Source: Chitinophaga sp. (lineage in GTDB: Bacteria; Bacteroidota; Bacteroidia; Chitinophagales; Chitinophagaceae). Taken from it: a DNA stretch of 64,000 nt. Both the position numbers and the translations under genes were made by a program. Below the pieces are notes generated by a model that was not told the DNA's origin, searched no databases, and worked only from the letters and a program-made list of their open reading frames with translations. Positions 1 to 8,799 of the stretch are shown here, one piece after another; position 1 is the first letter of the stretch; each line of letters begins with the position of its first letter. The stretch lies in NCBI RefSeq assembly GCF_017745275.1, contig NZ_JAGHZS010000006.1, positions 528,042 to 592,041 of the forward strand, read 5' to 3'.

Positions 1-55
1 ACCCGCGACCTCCGCCGTGACAGGGCGGCATTCTAACCAACTGAACTACCGATCC
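1..55 (-). tRNA. tRNA-Asp (anticodon GTC), 3' part cut by window edge
   Basis: Read on the minus strand from base 55, this is a tRNA that lacks its T arm and 3' acceptor strand. The acceptor strand GGATCGG is followed by a D arm (GTTCAGTTGGTTAGAA-like) and an anticodon stem GCCGC/GCGGC. The anticodon loop holds CTGTCAC, so the anticodon GTC lies at 19-21, which specifies aspartate. The start of the variable region is also visible. The missing 3' end lies to the left of the window. Confidence 0.93.
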
Positions 56-128
56 ATTCCTGACATATTAATAAGAAGCTCTTATCTTTCTGTCTCCCAA
101 TTCGTTGTGTTCCTCCGTTTTGGGATTG

Positions 129-136
129 CAAAGATA
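129..136 (-). promoter_or_regulatory. -7 box for the tRNA-Asp transcript
   Basis: Minus-strand TATCTTTG matches the Bacteroidota -7 consensus TAnnTTTG. A TTG sits 21 bases further upstream (158-160 on the plus strand as CAA), a little wider than the usual 19-20. Transcription would start about 65-70 bases ahead of the tRNA. Confidence 0.5.
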
Positions 137-225
137 GCAACAAAGTTCCCAATTAAGCAAATCTTTTTTAAAAAATATTTTCAGCATTATCTTTACACCC
201 GATCTTTAACCAATTTAATCAAATT

Positions 226-1179
226 ATGCAATTCCTGGATTTCGAGAAACCTATCGCTGACTTATATGAGCAGCTGGAGAAGCTGAAGGAAAATGGTGAA
301 AAATCAGGCGTAGACGTATCTGCTACCGTGAGCGAGTATGAACAAAAAATTGCTGATACCCGCCAGCACATCTACGACCACCTCACCGCCTTCCAGCGCG
401 TACAGCTGAGCCGTCATCCGGATAGGCCCTATACGCTGGCGTACATCGAAAAGATGTGTACCAACTTTACGGAACTGCATGGCGACCGGAATGTAAAAGA
501 CGATAAAGCCATGGTAGGCGGTTTCGCCGATCTCGATGGTGAAACAGTGATGTTTATTGGCCAGCAGAAAGGCATAAACACCAAAATGCGTCAGTTGAGA
601 AACTTCGGTATGGCTAACCCGGAAGGATACCGCAAAGCCCTCCGACTCATGAAGCTGGCGGAAAGATTTAATAAGCCTATCGTTACCTTAATCGATACTC
701 CCGGCGCTTATCCAGGGCTGGAAGCAGAAGAAAGAGGCCAGGCAGAAGCTATTGCCCGTAATCTTTTTGAGATGGTAAAACTTCGCGTACCTGTTATCTG
801 CATCATTATCGGCGAAGGTGCATCTGGTGGCGCATTAGGTATTGGTATCGGCGACCGCGTATTTATGTTGGAAAATAGCTGGTATACCGTGATCTCTCCT
901 GAAAACTGCTCCACCATCCTGTGGCGTAGCTGGAACTTCAAGGAAAAAGCAGCAGAAGAACTGAAACTCACTTCTGATTATATGAGCCAGTTTGGCCTGG
1001 TAGACGGCATCGTACGTGAGCCACTCGGCGGAGCCCACGTAAACCCTGATGAAATGGCACAATTATTAAAAGTGCGCATTAAGGAAACACTGGCAGAATT
1101 AAAGAAAATAGATCCCGATACCCGTATAGAACAACGTATTGATAAGTTCTCCCGCATGGGTTTTTACGAAGAAAAATAA
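226..1179 (+). CDS. accA: Acetyl-CoA carboxylase carboxyltransferase subunit alpha
   Basis: The carboxyltransferase alpha subunit works with AccD to move the carboxyl group from biotin carrier protein to acetyl-CoA, the first step of fatty acid synthesis in the cytoplasm. The 317-residue protein has the family length and starts with the usual helical region (MQFLDFEKPIADLYEQLEKL). The crotonase-like core follows, with FTELHGDR, the DTPGAYPG motif, and the glycine-rich GEGASGGALGIGIGD loop that forms the oxyanion hole. The ATG at 226 is chosen because it begins the conserved helix; the overlapping frame that starts at base 17 is not protein-like. A hairpin terminator follows 20 bases after the stop. 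Confidence 0.97.
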   Translation: MQFLDFEKPIADLYEQLEKLKENGEKSGVDVSATVSEYEQKIADTRQHIYDHLTAFQRVQLSRHPDRPYTLAYIEKMCTNFTELHGDRNVKDDKAMVGGFADLDGETVMFIGQQKGINTKMRQLRNFGMANPEGYRKALRLMKLAERFNKPIVTLIDTPGAYPGLEAEERGQAEAIARNLFEMVKLRVPVICIIIGEGASGGALGIGIGDRVFMLENSWYTVISPENCSTILWRSWNFKEKAAEELKLTSDYMSQFGLVDGIVREPLGGAHVNPDEMAQLLKVRIKETLAELKKIDPDTRIEQRIDKFSRMGFYEEK

Positions 1180-1200
1180 AAAATATTTAGAGATCACAAT

Positions 1201-1245
1201 AAAAATTTCGAATTTCGGCCTTCGAAGTTCGAAATTTTTATTTTC
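1201..1245 (+). terminator. Intrinsic terminator after accA
   Basis: The arms AAAAATTTCGAA (1201-1212) and TTCGAAATTTTT (1228-1239) form a perfect 12-bp stem followed by T-rich sequence. The A-rich left side means it could also act on the opposite strand. Confidence 0.75.
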
Positions 1246-1259
1246 CCGTAAACACAGTC

Positions 1260-2135
1260 ATGGAACAACTAAAAGGCACCGGGGTGGCATTGGTAACACC
1301 CTTTAAAGCAGATGAAAGCATAGATTGGAATGCTTTGGAAAAGTTGATCAACTACGTGATCGATGGCGGTGTGAACTATGTTGTGTCATTAGGCACAACT
1401 GGTGAAACACCTACTCTTTCTGCAGATGAAAAGCTGGATTTGATAAAATTCACTTTTGAAAAGGTGTCGAAGCGGGTGCCCGTAGTGATTGGTATTGGTG
1501 GTTATGATACACGGGAAGTAGTGAAAAGGCTGGAAACATGCCCAATAGATCAGGCAGCAGCAGTACTCAGCGTAGCGCCGTATTACAGCAAGCCTACACA
1601 GGAAGGAATTATTCAGCATTATAAAGCTATTGCGGCCGTATCTCCCAAACCCATTATCCTGTATAATGTACCCGGACGTACCGGTCGTAATATGACCGCA
1701 GAAACTACCCTGCGCCTGGCGCATGAGGTGGAAAACATCGTGGCCATGAAAGAAGCTTCCGGTGATATGCTGCAATGCATGCAGATTATCCGGGATAAAC
1801 CGAAAGACTTTCTCGTCATCAGTGGTGATGATGCCCTGGCACTCGGCCAGCTGGCCTGTGGCATGGATGGCGTTATTTCTGTGGCGGCCAACTATTTCGC
1901 AACGGATTTCTCCAGCATGGTGCATGCCGCACTGGTAAACGATTTCCCATCTGCCCGTGCATTGAATAACAAAATGCTGGAAGGATTTGATATGATGTTC
2001 ACCGAAAATAACCCGGCTGGTATCAAGGCATTCCTGCACCACGCAGGCATCGTCGAAAATTATTTCCGACTCCCTGTAATGCCGGTCACAGATCAGCTGT
2101 ACAGCAGGATAGGAGCATATCTGAAAAAATACTAG
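1260..2135 (+). CDS. dapA: 4-hydroxy-tetrahydrodipicolinate synthase
   Basis: DapA condenses pyruvate with aspartate semialdehyde in the diaminopimelate/lysine pathway, which feeds peptidoglycan. The 291-residue length is standard. Visible family signatures are GTTGETPTL near residue 45, YNVPGRTG with the catalytic tyrosine, and the Schiff-base lysine at about residue 164 in MKEASGD. The GD-DAL and G-GVISV segments line the barrel. The TAG stop is the first triplet of a 47-bp hairpin arm that also ends the convergent rnz gene. Confidence 0.96.
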   Translation: MEQLKGTGVALVTPFKADESIDWNALEKLINYVIDGGVNYVVSLGTTGETPTLSADEKLDLIKFTFEKVSKRVPVVIGIGGYDTREVVKRLETCPIDQAAAVLSVAPYYSKPTQEGIIQHYKAIAAVSPKPIILYNVPGRTGRNMTAETTLRLAHEVENIVAMKEASGDMLQCMQIIRDKPKDFLVISGDDALALGQLACGMDGVISVAANYFATDFSSMVHAALVNDFPSARALNNKMLEGFDMMFTENNPAGIKAFLHHAGIVENYFRLPVMPVTDQLYSRIGAYLKKY

Positions 2136-2252
2136 CAGAAAGCTGAAAGCATAAAGCAGAAAGCTATTTTAGCGAATGACCAGAGCCAATATTTATACGC
2201 TTTAATCATTCGCTAAAATAGCTTTCTGCTTTATGCTTTCAGCTTTCTGCTA
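2133..2252. repeat. Heptamer-built hairpin, copy A, shared by two convergent stop codons
   Basis: Perfect 47-bp inverted repeat (2133-2179 with 2206-2252) and a 26-base loop. Each arm carries 7-bp units of the form nnAAAGC, then the core CTATTTTAGCGAATGA. The outermost triplets are the TAG stops of dapA (+) and rnz (-). It probably works as a bidirectional terminator or mRNA 3'-end stabiliser, which is an inference from position and symmetry. It belongs to a family with further copies near 32195, 37556, 43425, 47754, 52406 and 53871. Confidence 0.9.
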
Positions 2253-3158
2253 AATAATATATGTCACCCCTTCTTCCGCAATAGCCGTATTTTCAAACAC
2301 AGGCTTTGCTTCATCCAGGAAAGGTTGTAATTCAGTGTATTTGGAAGAAAAATGCCCGATAAGCAGTTGTCTCACTCCGGCTGCTGCCGCCAGGGAGGCT
2401 GCCTGCACGGAGGTACTATGATAACGTTCGGCTGCCCGCTCCTGTAAATCGTGCAGATATGTGGTTTCATGGTACATTACATCTGCGCCCTTTAGCCATG
2501 GTAAAAGGTTCTCATCAAAGATGGTATCTGCGCAATACACATATCGTTTGCCCGGAGCAGGAGGGAGGGTCACCCAATCATTTTTAATGAGCATACCATC
2601 TTTCCGCTGATAATCAGCTCCATCCTGCAGTTTGCCGAAGTAAGCCGCCGGAATTTCATAAGCCCTTGCCTGGTCAGGAATCAGTTTTCGCTTTCTTTTT
2701 TGCAGCTCAAAGGAAAACCCAAAGCACGAAATGCGGTGCTGGGTGGGAAAACAAGACACCCTTAAGTCTTTATCCTCCACAATAACACCGCTATAGCCCG
2801 GTTGAAGCGGAACAAAAGACAATTCAAATTTCAGGATGGTGCCTGAGCAATCCAGTTGTAACTGGATAATCTGCTCCAGTTCCGGTGGCGCATATACGCT
2901 GAGCGGCTCTGTGCGCCCCATCAGGCTAAGTGTATTCAACAAACCTATCAGCCCGAAATAATGATCTCCATGAAGGTGACTGATGAAGATATATCTCAGC
3001 TTGCTGCGTTTAATCCTGTATTTGGCGATCTGTATCTGGGTGCCTTCCCCGCAATCCACCAGCAGCAACTGCTCGTTACAGGTAACTACCTGGGCGGTGG
3101 GATGCCTGTCCAGGGTGGGGATAGCGGAGTTGTTACCTAAAATGGTTACTGCAAACAT
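2250..3158 (-). CDS. rnz: Ribonuclease Z
   Basis: RNase Z is the metallo-beta-lactamase-fold endonuclease that trims tRNA 3' trailers. The 302-residue protein opens with the typical LGNNSAIPT strand, followed by VDCGEGTQ. The zinc motif HLHGDH is at residues 61-66 with FGLIGLL behind it. Later metal ligands are seen in CADT and HETTYLHD, and in the C-terminal IGHFSSKY. The long central exosite region (KRKRKL) is also typical. The STAS gene lies upstream on the same strand with an 82-bp gap, so the two may be co-transcribed, an arrangement I recall from other Bacteroidota. Confidence 0.95.
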   Translation of the reverse strand: MFAVTILGNNSAIPTLDRHPTAQVVTCNEQLLLVDCGEGTQIQIAKYRIKRSKLRYIFISHLHGDHYFGLIGLLNTLSLMGRTEPLSVYAPPELEQIIQLQLDCSGTILKFELSFVPLQPGYSGVIVEDKDLRVSCFPTQHRISCFGFSFELQKRKRKLIPDQARAYEIPAAYFGKLQDGADYQRKDGMLIKNDWVTLPPAPGKRYVYCADTIFDENLLPWLKGADVMYHETTYLHDLQERAAERYHSTSVQAASLAAAAGVRQLLIGHFSSKYTELQPFLDEAKPVFENTAIAEEGVTYII

Positions 3159-3240
3159 GTCTTTAGCGTTTAGCCGTTAGCTGTTAACTTTTATCCGCTG
3201 CGCTATACCTATGGCGGCCGCATACGGTAAAAGCGGTTAT
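3159..3240. repeat. Degenerate heptamer-repeat remnant between the STAS gene and rnz
   Basis: The plus strand reads as successive 7-mers such as CTTTAGC, GTTTAGC, CGTTAGC and TGTTAAC. A weaker right side contains GGTAAAAGCGGTTATC. It resembles one arm of the heptamer hairpin family but no long stem survives, so I treat it as a decayed member. Confidence 0.4.
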
Positions 3241-3615
3241 CTATTCCATTCCATCCAGTAATTCCCTTTCCAGTTCTTCCATCATCACCAGGTCTATCGC
3301 TTCTGCCATGGTGGGGGCAATATTCAGCATATCATCACCTGCTGTTTTCAGCGCAGCTGTTAACGTGTTGTTAAGACCGGTAATGGCACAGGAAAGCTGG
3401 TTGTCATACCTATGCCGGTATACTGTTAAAATGGCTTCAACGCCGCTGGCATCAATTTTTTCTACCAATGTCAGGTCTAGTATGAGATTCCGCCCTTTCA
3501 GTTCCGGTATGGAAGTGGCCGTAGCCTGGAAGTCGGCTGACAAATTAGCATCCAGATCGGTAACTTCAGGACAAAAAACGACTATTTTTTCTTTGGTATC
3601 AATTTTGAATTTCAT
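3241..3615 (-). CDS. STAS-domain protein (anti-sigma factor antagonist type)
   Basis: A 124-residue single-domain protein with the STAS pattern: an N-terminal strand (FKIDTKEKIVVFCPEVTDLDANLSAD is read as successive strands), then the LILDLTLVEKIDASGVEAIL segment. There the serine of DASG is the position phosphorylated in SpoIIAA-like proteins. It ends with an acidic helix (MMEELERELLDGME). STAS proteins bind partner-switching kinases or anti-sigma factors; no partner is encoded nearby, so its pathway is unknown. It probably shares a transcript with rnz. Confidence 0.8.
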   Translation of the reverse strand: MKFKIDTKEKIVVFCPEVTDLDANLSADFQATATSIPELKGRNLILDLTLVEKIDASGVEAILTVYRHRYDNQLSCAITGLNNTLTAALKTAGDDMLNIAPTMAEAIDLVMMEELERELLDGME

Positions 3616-3916
3616 GCGTTGGACGTTGTTTTATACTTTAATAAAATTAAATTTTGAACAGAGGGAACCCGCCTATAAAATATAACCGCAAGAGATCGAA
3701 ACAAAAACCTCCTTTTCTTCGTAGATATTTTTAAACGAACGTACCCGCATCACCGCAAAAATAATTCTTATACTATTAAAGTGTAAGTTGTTTAAATCTA
3801 AAAAAGGAATAACTTTCATTCCGACACATAACGCGGTAATCTTAAGTCAGAATTATTCGTTATTATTGTATTAAGCAAGCCCCCGTAAGGGTTTTTGATA
3901 ATTTAATAATCTCACA
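3616..3916. other. Divergent intergenic region, STAS gene / clpC
   Basis: An AT-rich 301-bp spacer with no convincing gene. At 3875-3897, just ahead of clpC, a small hairpin (CCCC-GTA-AGGG) is followed by TTTTTG, a possible leader terminator in the clpC orientation. I found no exact TAnnTTTG box or recognisable heat-shock operator, so how clpC is controlled cannot be read here. Confidence 0.4.
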
Positions 3917-6451
3917 ATGGACCAGAATTTTTCACCGCAAGTTAAGGAGATCATTTCGTTCAGCAGAGAGGAAGCTTTACGTCTGGGAAATGACTTCATA
4001 GGTACTGAACACCTGCTGTTAGGTATTATTCGGGAAGGCGAAGGCACGGCCGTAAAGATTCTGCAGGCTTTGAACGTAGATCTGTATGAGTTACGCAAGG
4101 AAGTAGAACTGGCTGTAAAAGATAAGACCGGAAAGAATATTGCTAACATTAATAGCCTCCCGCTTACCAGACAGGCAGAAAAAGTGATACGTGTTACCGT
4201 ATTAGAAGCTAAGGCACTGAAAAGTGCAACAGTGGAAACGGAACATCTCATGCTTTCTATACTTAAGAATAAGGAAAACGTTTGTACACAAATCTTACAA
4301 CAATTTGACGTGGACTACGATACTTTTAAAAACGAACTGGGCTTTGTAAAATCAGCGGACCCTAAATCAGAATTTGATGATCCGGGCGAAGAAGAGTTTG
4401 AGGACGAAAGAAAGAGTTACGCATCCAAAGCCAAACAGACAAATACCAAATCCAAAACGCCCGTACTGGATAATTTTGGTAGAGATATTACCAAGCTGGC
4501 CGAAAGCGGCAGCTTAGACCCGATTGTTGGCCGCGAGCAGGAAATAGAAAGGGTTTCCCAGATACTTTCCCGCCGTAAAAAGAACAATCCGATTCTTATT
4601 GGTGAACCCGGTGTGGGTAAAACCGCCATCGTGGAAGGTTTAGCGCTGCGAATTGTACAGCGTAAAGTTTCCCGCGTGCTGTTCGATAAGCGCGTGGTAA
4701 GCCTCGACCTCGCCGCCCTGGTGGCCGGTACCAAATACCGTGGCCAGTTTGAAGAAAGAATGAAGGCCATCATGAATGAACTCGAGAAAAACAGGGATGT
4801 TATCCTGTTTATCGATGAAATTCATACCATCGTGGGCGCCGGCGGCGCTTCAGGTTCCCTGGACGCTTCCAACATCTTTAAACCTGCACTCGCCAGGGGC
4901 GAACTCCAATGCATTGGAGCCTCTACCCTCGATGAGTACCGCATGTACATCGAAAAAGATGGCGCACTCGACCGCCGCTTCCAAAAAGTAATGGTTGAAC
5001 CACCAACCGTGGATGAAACCATTCAGATCCTCAACAATATCAAGCCTCGTTATGAAGAATACCATAATGTTAGCTATACCGACGCTGCTATTGATGCCTG
5101 CGTGAAACTGAGCGACCGCTACATGACCGACCGTCTCCTGCCCGACAAGGCAATTGATGTACTCGACGAAGTAGGCGCACGTGTTCACCTCAAAAACATC
5201 AATGTTCCTCAAAATATCCTCGATCTCGAAAAACAGATTGAAGATATCAAACAGGAAAAAAATAAAGTAGTGAAAAGCCAACGCTTCGAAGAAGCCGCTG
5301 CACTGCGCGATACAGAGAAGAAACTGGGTGAAGACCTGGAACGCGCAAAAGCAATGTGGGAAGAAGAAGTGAAACACAAACGCTACCCAATTGATGAAGA
5401 AGCCATCGCGGAAGTTGTGAGCATGATGACCGGTATCCCCGTTAAACGGATGGTGCAGGCCGAAACAGAGAAATTACGTCGCATGGGCGAAGATCTCAAG
5501 GGCGCCGTGGTTGGACAGGACGATGCCATTAGCAAAGTCACCAAAGCCATACAGCGTAACCGCGTTGGTCTGAAAGATCCTAAAAAGCCAATCGGTACCT
5601 TTATATTCCTCGGCCCTACCGGGGTAGGTAAAACAGAGCTCGCCAAATCACTGGCCCGCTATATGTTCGACTCAGAGGAAGCGCTGATCCGCATCGATAT
5701 GAGTGAATACATGGAGAAATTCTCTGTAAGCCGCCTCATTGGTGCTCCTCCGGGATATGTAGGATATGAAGAAGGTGGACAGCTCACCGAAAAAGTGCGC
5801 CGCAAACCTTACTCCGTTATCCTCCTGGATGAAATCGAAAAAGCACATCCGGATATTTATAACCTCCTGTTGCAGGTACTCGATGACGGTATCCTCACTG
5901 ATGGCCTCGGTCGTAAAGTAGACTTTAAAAATACCCTCATCATCATGACCTCCAATATCGGAGCCCGTCAACTGAAGGATTTCGGCGCAGGCGTTGGTTT
6001 CTCTACCAATGCAAGAGCCGTAAACGAAGAAGAGAATACCAAATCAGTGATCGAAAAAGCATTGAAACGTACCTTCTCTCCTGAGTTCCTCAACAGAATC
6101 GACGATGTGATCATCTTCAACTCACTGGCGAAAGAACACATCTATACGATCATTGACATCACCATGAAGAGTGTACTGAAACGTCTGAATAACCTTGGAT
6201 TTAGCCTCGAACTCACCGATGAAGCCAAAGGCTTCCTCGCAGATAAAGGCTACGACCAGCAATTCGGCGCCAGACCACTGCACAGGGCCATCCAGAAATA
6301 CCTGGAAGACCCATTAGCAGAGGAAATCCTCAACATGAACATACATGATGGCGATATACTCGTGGCTGACCTGGACAAGGAAAATCAAAAACTGATCTTT
6401 ACCTTGAAAAATAACTCCTCCAAGAGTAAGTCCGAAAAATCAGAAGCGTAA
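3917..6451 (+). CDS. clpC: AAA+ unfoldase ClpC
   Basis: ClpC is the hexameric Hsp100 unfoldase that feeds proteins to ClpP. The 844-residue protein has two N-terminal Clp_N repeats (about 1-145), a first AAA+ domain with Walker A GEPGVGKT at 229-236, and a UVR-like coiled region (KSQRFEEAAALRDTEKKL). The second AAA+ domain has Walker A GPTGVGKT at about 566-573 and the pore loop GYVGYEEGGQLT, followed by the C-terminal D2-small domain (FGARPLHRAIQKYLEDPLAEEIL). The UVR segment and N-domain separate it from ClpB and ClpA. The gene is monocistronic, with a terminator 25 bases downstream. Confidence 0.96.
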   Translation: MDQNFSPQVKEIISFSREEALRLGNDFIGTEHLLLGIIREGEGTAVKILQALNVDLYELRKEVELAVKDKTGKNIANINSLPLTRQAEKVIRVTVLEAKALKSATVETEHLMLSILKNKENVCTQILQQFDVDYDTFKNELGFVKSADPKSEFDDPGEEEFEDERKSYASKAKQTNTKSKTPVLDNFGRDITKLAESGSLDPIVGREQEIERVSQILSRRKKNNPILIGEPGVGKTAIVEGLALRIVQRKVSRVLFDKRVVSLDLAALVAGTKYRGQFEERMKAIMNELEKNRDVILFIDEIHTIVGAGGASGSLDASNIFKPALARGELQCIGASTLDEYRMYIEKDGALDRRFQKVMVEPPTVDETIQILNNIKPRYEEYHNVSYTDAAIDACVKLSDRYMTDRLLPDKAIDVLDEVGARVHLKNINVPQNILDLEKQIEDIKQEKNKVVKSQRFEEAAALRDTEKKLGEDLERAKAMWEEEVKHKRYPIDEEAIAEVVSMMTGIPVKRMVQAETEKLRRMGEDLKGAVVGQDDAISKVTKAIQRNRVGLKDPKKPIGTFIFLGPTGVGKTELAKSLARYMFDSEEALIRIDMSEYMEKFSVSRLIGAPPGYVGYEEGGQLTEKVRRKPYSVILLDEIEKAHPDIYNLLLQVLDDGILTDGLGRKVDFKNTLIIMTSNIGARQLKDFGAGVGFSTNARAVNEEENTKSVIEKALKRTFSPEFLNRIDDVIIFNSLAKEHIYTIIDITMKSVLKRLNNLGFSLELTDEAKGFLADKGYDQQFGARPLHRAIQKYLEDPLAEEILNMNIHDGDILVADLDKENQKLIFTLKNNSSKSKSEKSEA

Positions 6452-6476
6452 CCTAATACGCTGATCATAAATTAAT

Positions 6477-6514
6477 AGCCCGTCAATGGTAAATTACCCT
6501 GACGGGCTTTTTTA
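6477..6514 (+). terminator. Intrinsic terminator of clpC
   Basis: AGCCCGTCA (6477-6485) pairs perfectly with TGACGGGCT (6500-6508), and the loop holds a second small pairing (GGTAAATTACC). A run of T follows. Confidence 0.9.
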
Positions 6515-6927
6515 TGTATAACATGAACATGTTAATTTCTGCGCTAATACATAACAGTTTACGGCAGAGTTAATCTAATCAAGTATTTTTGCCAGCCATT
6601 GATACCCCTTAGAGTCTGTATCCTAGTACTTCGTGTCAGATCTTCTTACCTCTCTTAATCAGATTCACCATATTAAAAATGGTATGATCATGTCATTTTT
6701 TAAAAACATTTAATATGTCACATTTGCAGTATGTATTTTATCTAATCTATATAAATAGATATTTATTAGACTAAAATAATTTACTCTTTTTTATATTAGT
6801 CGGAACAGGCTTGTGATAGCTTAGATAAGAGTTTTTTGTGCCTCGGTTTTTCATTTTATCCTTATATCCTCGCACCAGCAATGACAGGCTGGTGGTGTAT
6901 TTGACTTAACTATTTATCCTTATATCT
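6515..6927. other. AT-rich upstream region of the surface-protein operon
   Basis: 413 bp with no gene. The motif TTTATCCTTATATC occurs twice, near 6854-6868 and 6913-6926, the second directly before the ATG at 6928. A small hairpin CCAGC..GCTGG lies near 6876-6893. The repeat may belong to the promoter or ribosome-binding region of the operon, but no exact TAnnTTTG box is present. Confidence 0.4.
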
Positions 6928-8724
6928 ATGAGAAGATCTCTACGTAATGTAGCTCGTGTTATGCTAATAGGTGGTGTAAGCATTGTGGCTACAAAGGCAC
7001 ACGCCCAGCTGAAAGTAGGTAAGAATCCTACCTCTATTCAAAAATCAGCTATCCTGGAACTGGAATCCGATAAACAAGGTTTATTGCTGACACGTATCGC
7101 AGATACTTCTGTGATGACCTCTCTCGCTCCTCCGGACGGGATGATCATTTACCTGACAAAAACCGGTGAAGAAGGATTCTATGTAAGACACAACTACCAA
7201 TGGGAAAGAATGGCTACCAAAGCTTCTTCCTGGGACCTGTTAGGTAACGCATTGACCAATGCTGCCACACAATTCATTGGAAGTACTAACAATATTCCTT
7301 TCGTGATGAAAGCTAATAATGTGGAAGGAATGCGGATCGATAACGGCAATGTGATTGTAAAAAATGATCTGACTTTAAGCGGTATCACCACTGACGCTAC
7401 TGCGGCTTTAATGGAAGCGGTAATTGTAGATGGAACCGGTAAAGTATATAAGCGTCCATTAACCAAAGCTGCTTTTACCGATTTAACCATCAATGGCTCC
7501 GCTGAATTAAAGCAATTCATTAATACTGATAATGCAGCAGGCGATTATAAATTCACTACGGCCCCTGCTGCTGGTGGTGGTACTGAACACAAACTGAGCA
7601 TCGCTACCCAAACTGGTTCCGCGGCAGGTGGACCAGCAGTGGGTTTGCTCACTAAAGCAGATTGGGATAAATTTAATACTGCGGCAGGTAAAGCCCTACA
7701 GGTGGCTACCTTCATCAACTCCGGTGATGCAAATGGTTTAACCATTGACAATAGTGGTGCTAACCCTACCATCGCTTTAAATGCTGCTACAGCAACTACT
7801 CCTGGTGGTGTTTCTGCAGGTACACAAACTTTCGGTGGTGATAAAACATTTGCAGGAAAAATCACCGGTAACAACGGCCTGGTAGTAACTACAGGTGGTG
7901 CAGATGTAACCGGCAACTCCAAAGTTACCGGTACTTTCAACGTAACCAGCACTACTAAATTGGATAATACTTTAACCATCACTACTGGTGGTGCAGATAT
8001 TACCGGCAATTCAAAAGTAACTGGTGATATACAGGTTACCGGTAAATCTGCCCTCGATAACACCGTTACACTGGGTAGCGTAGCAACAGGCACCAACGAA
8101 CTGTCTGTATTAATGCTTAACGGTACCAATCAAATTATCAAAAGGAATCTTCCTGCAACAGCATTCACTGACCTGACTTTCAGTTCAGACCATGCCGGTA
8201 CTGATTTAAAAGTGGTAAAAGATGCCACTACCAACAATGTAAACGTAAGTATTCCATTCGCAGATCCATCTGTAGCTGGTGGTCTCGTAAGCAATGCTTC
8301 CCAATCTTTCGCCGGTAACAAAAGATTTGGAAATGATGTAGCGATAAAATCTTCCCTGAACGTGGGTGATACCAGCGCCATTGCTAATTCTACTTTACAG
8401 GTACAAGGTTCTGTATCCATGGCCATCACTGAGGTGACCAGCAGTACCAGCTATAGCGTTACTTCCACCGATTATACCATCGTTGTAAAAAATACTTCTC
8501 CTGTAACAGTGAAGTTACCTTCCATTGCAGGTACAAAAGGCCGTATCTACACTATCAAAAAAGCAGCCGCAGACGCTACCAACAGACTTGATAATCCTGT
8601 TACCATTCAGGCACAGGCAGGTCAGAACATTGAAGATGGAAACTCTATCAACATCTACAATGACTGGACTTACATCACTGTACAATCCAACGGTACAGAT
8701 ACCTGGTATATTATTAAGAAATAA
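6928..8724 (+). CDS. Exported repeat-rich surface/fibre-like protein
   Basis: A 598-residue protein of unknown function. It has a Sec signal peptide ending in AHA|Q near residue 27. An N-terminal module (LKVGKNPTSIQKSAILELES ... GLLLTRIADT ... GMIIYLT) is shared with the next gene and widespread in Bacteroidota exported proteins. A long low-complexity, glycine- and threonine-rich stalk follows, with repeated segments such as TTGGADVTGNSKVTG / TTGGADITGNSKVTG. The C-terminal domain (SVTSTDYTIVVKNTSPVTVKLP ... IQAQAG ... WYIIKK) resembles phage tail-fibre tips. There is no T9SS tail, so its exit route is unclear. It is the first gene of a three-gene run. Confidence 0.8.
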   Translation: MRRSLRNVARVMLIGGVSIVATKAHAQLKVGKNPTSIQKSAILELESDKQGLLLTRIADTSVMTSLAPPDGMIIYLTKTGEEGFYVRHNYQWERMATKASSWDLLGNALTNAATQFIGSTNNIPFVMKANNVEGMRIDNGNVIVKNDLTLSGITTDATAALMEAVIVDGTGKVYKRPLTKAAFTDLTINGSAELKQFINTDNAAGDYKFTTAPAAGGGTEHKLSIATQTGSAAGGPAVGLLTKADWDKFNTAAGKALQVATFINSGDANGLTIDNSGANPTIALNAATATTPGGVSAGTQTFGGDKTFAGKITGNNGLVVTTGGADVTGNSKVTGTFNVTSTTKLDNTLTITTGGADITGNSKVTGDIQVTGKSALDNTVTLGSVATGTNELSVLMLNGTNQIIKRNLPATAFTDLTFSSDHAGTDLKVVKDATTNNVNVSIPFADPSVAGGLVSNASQSFAGNKRFGNDVAIKSSLNVGDTSAIANSTLQVQGSVSMAITEVTSSTSYSVTSTDYTIVVKNTSPVTVKLPSIAGTKGRIYTIKKAAADATNRLDNPVTIQAQAGQNIEDGNSINIYNDWTYITVQSNGTDTWYIIKK

Positions 8725-8799
8725 GGTTGAACTGTATTTGAAACGGCTACGTATAACCGTAGCCGTTTCACCTCTTTTGTGCTACTTAAATGATGATGT

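Noticed and set aside
17..286. 89-codon frame overlapping the tRNA and the accA start
   Set aside because: It runs through a tRNA gene and the accA 5' end, with no protein-like composition.
3875..3897. Small hairpin before clpC considered as a riboswitch or strong terminator
   Set aside because: The stem is only about 4 bp with a short T-run, too weak to claim beyond a note in the spacer entry.
7545..8129. 194-codon minus-strand frame within the first surface-protein gene
   Set aside because: A shadow of a repetitive Gly/Thr/Ala-rich gene; its valine- and proline-rich product mirrors the sense codons.
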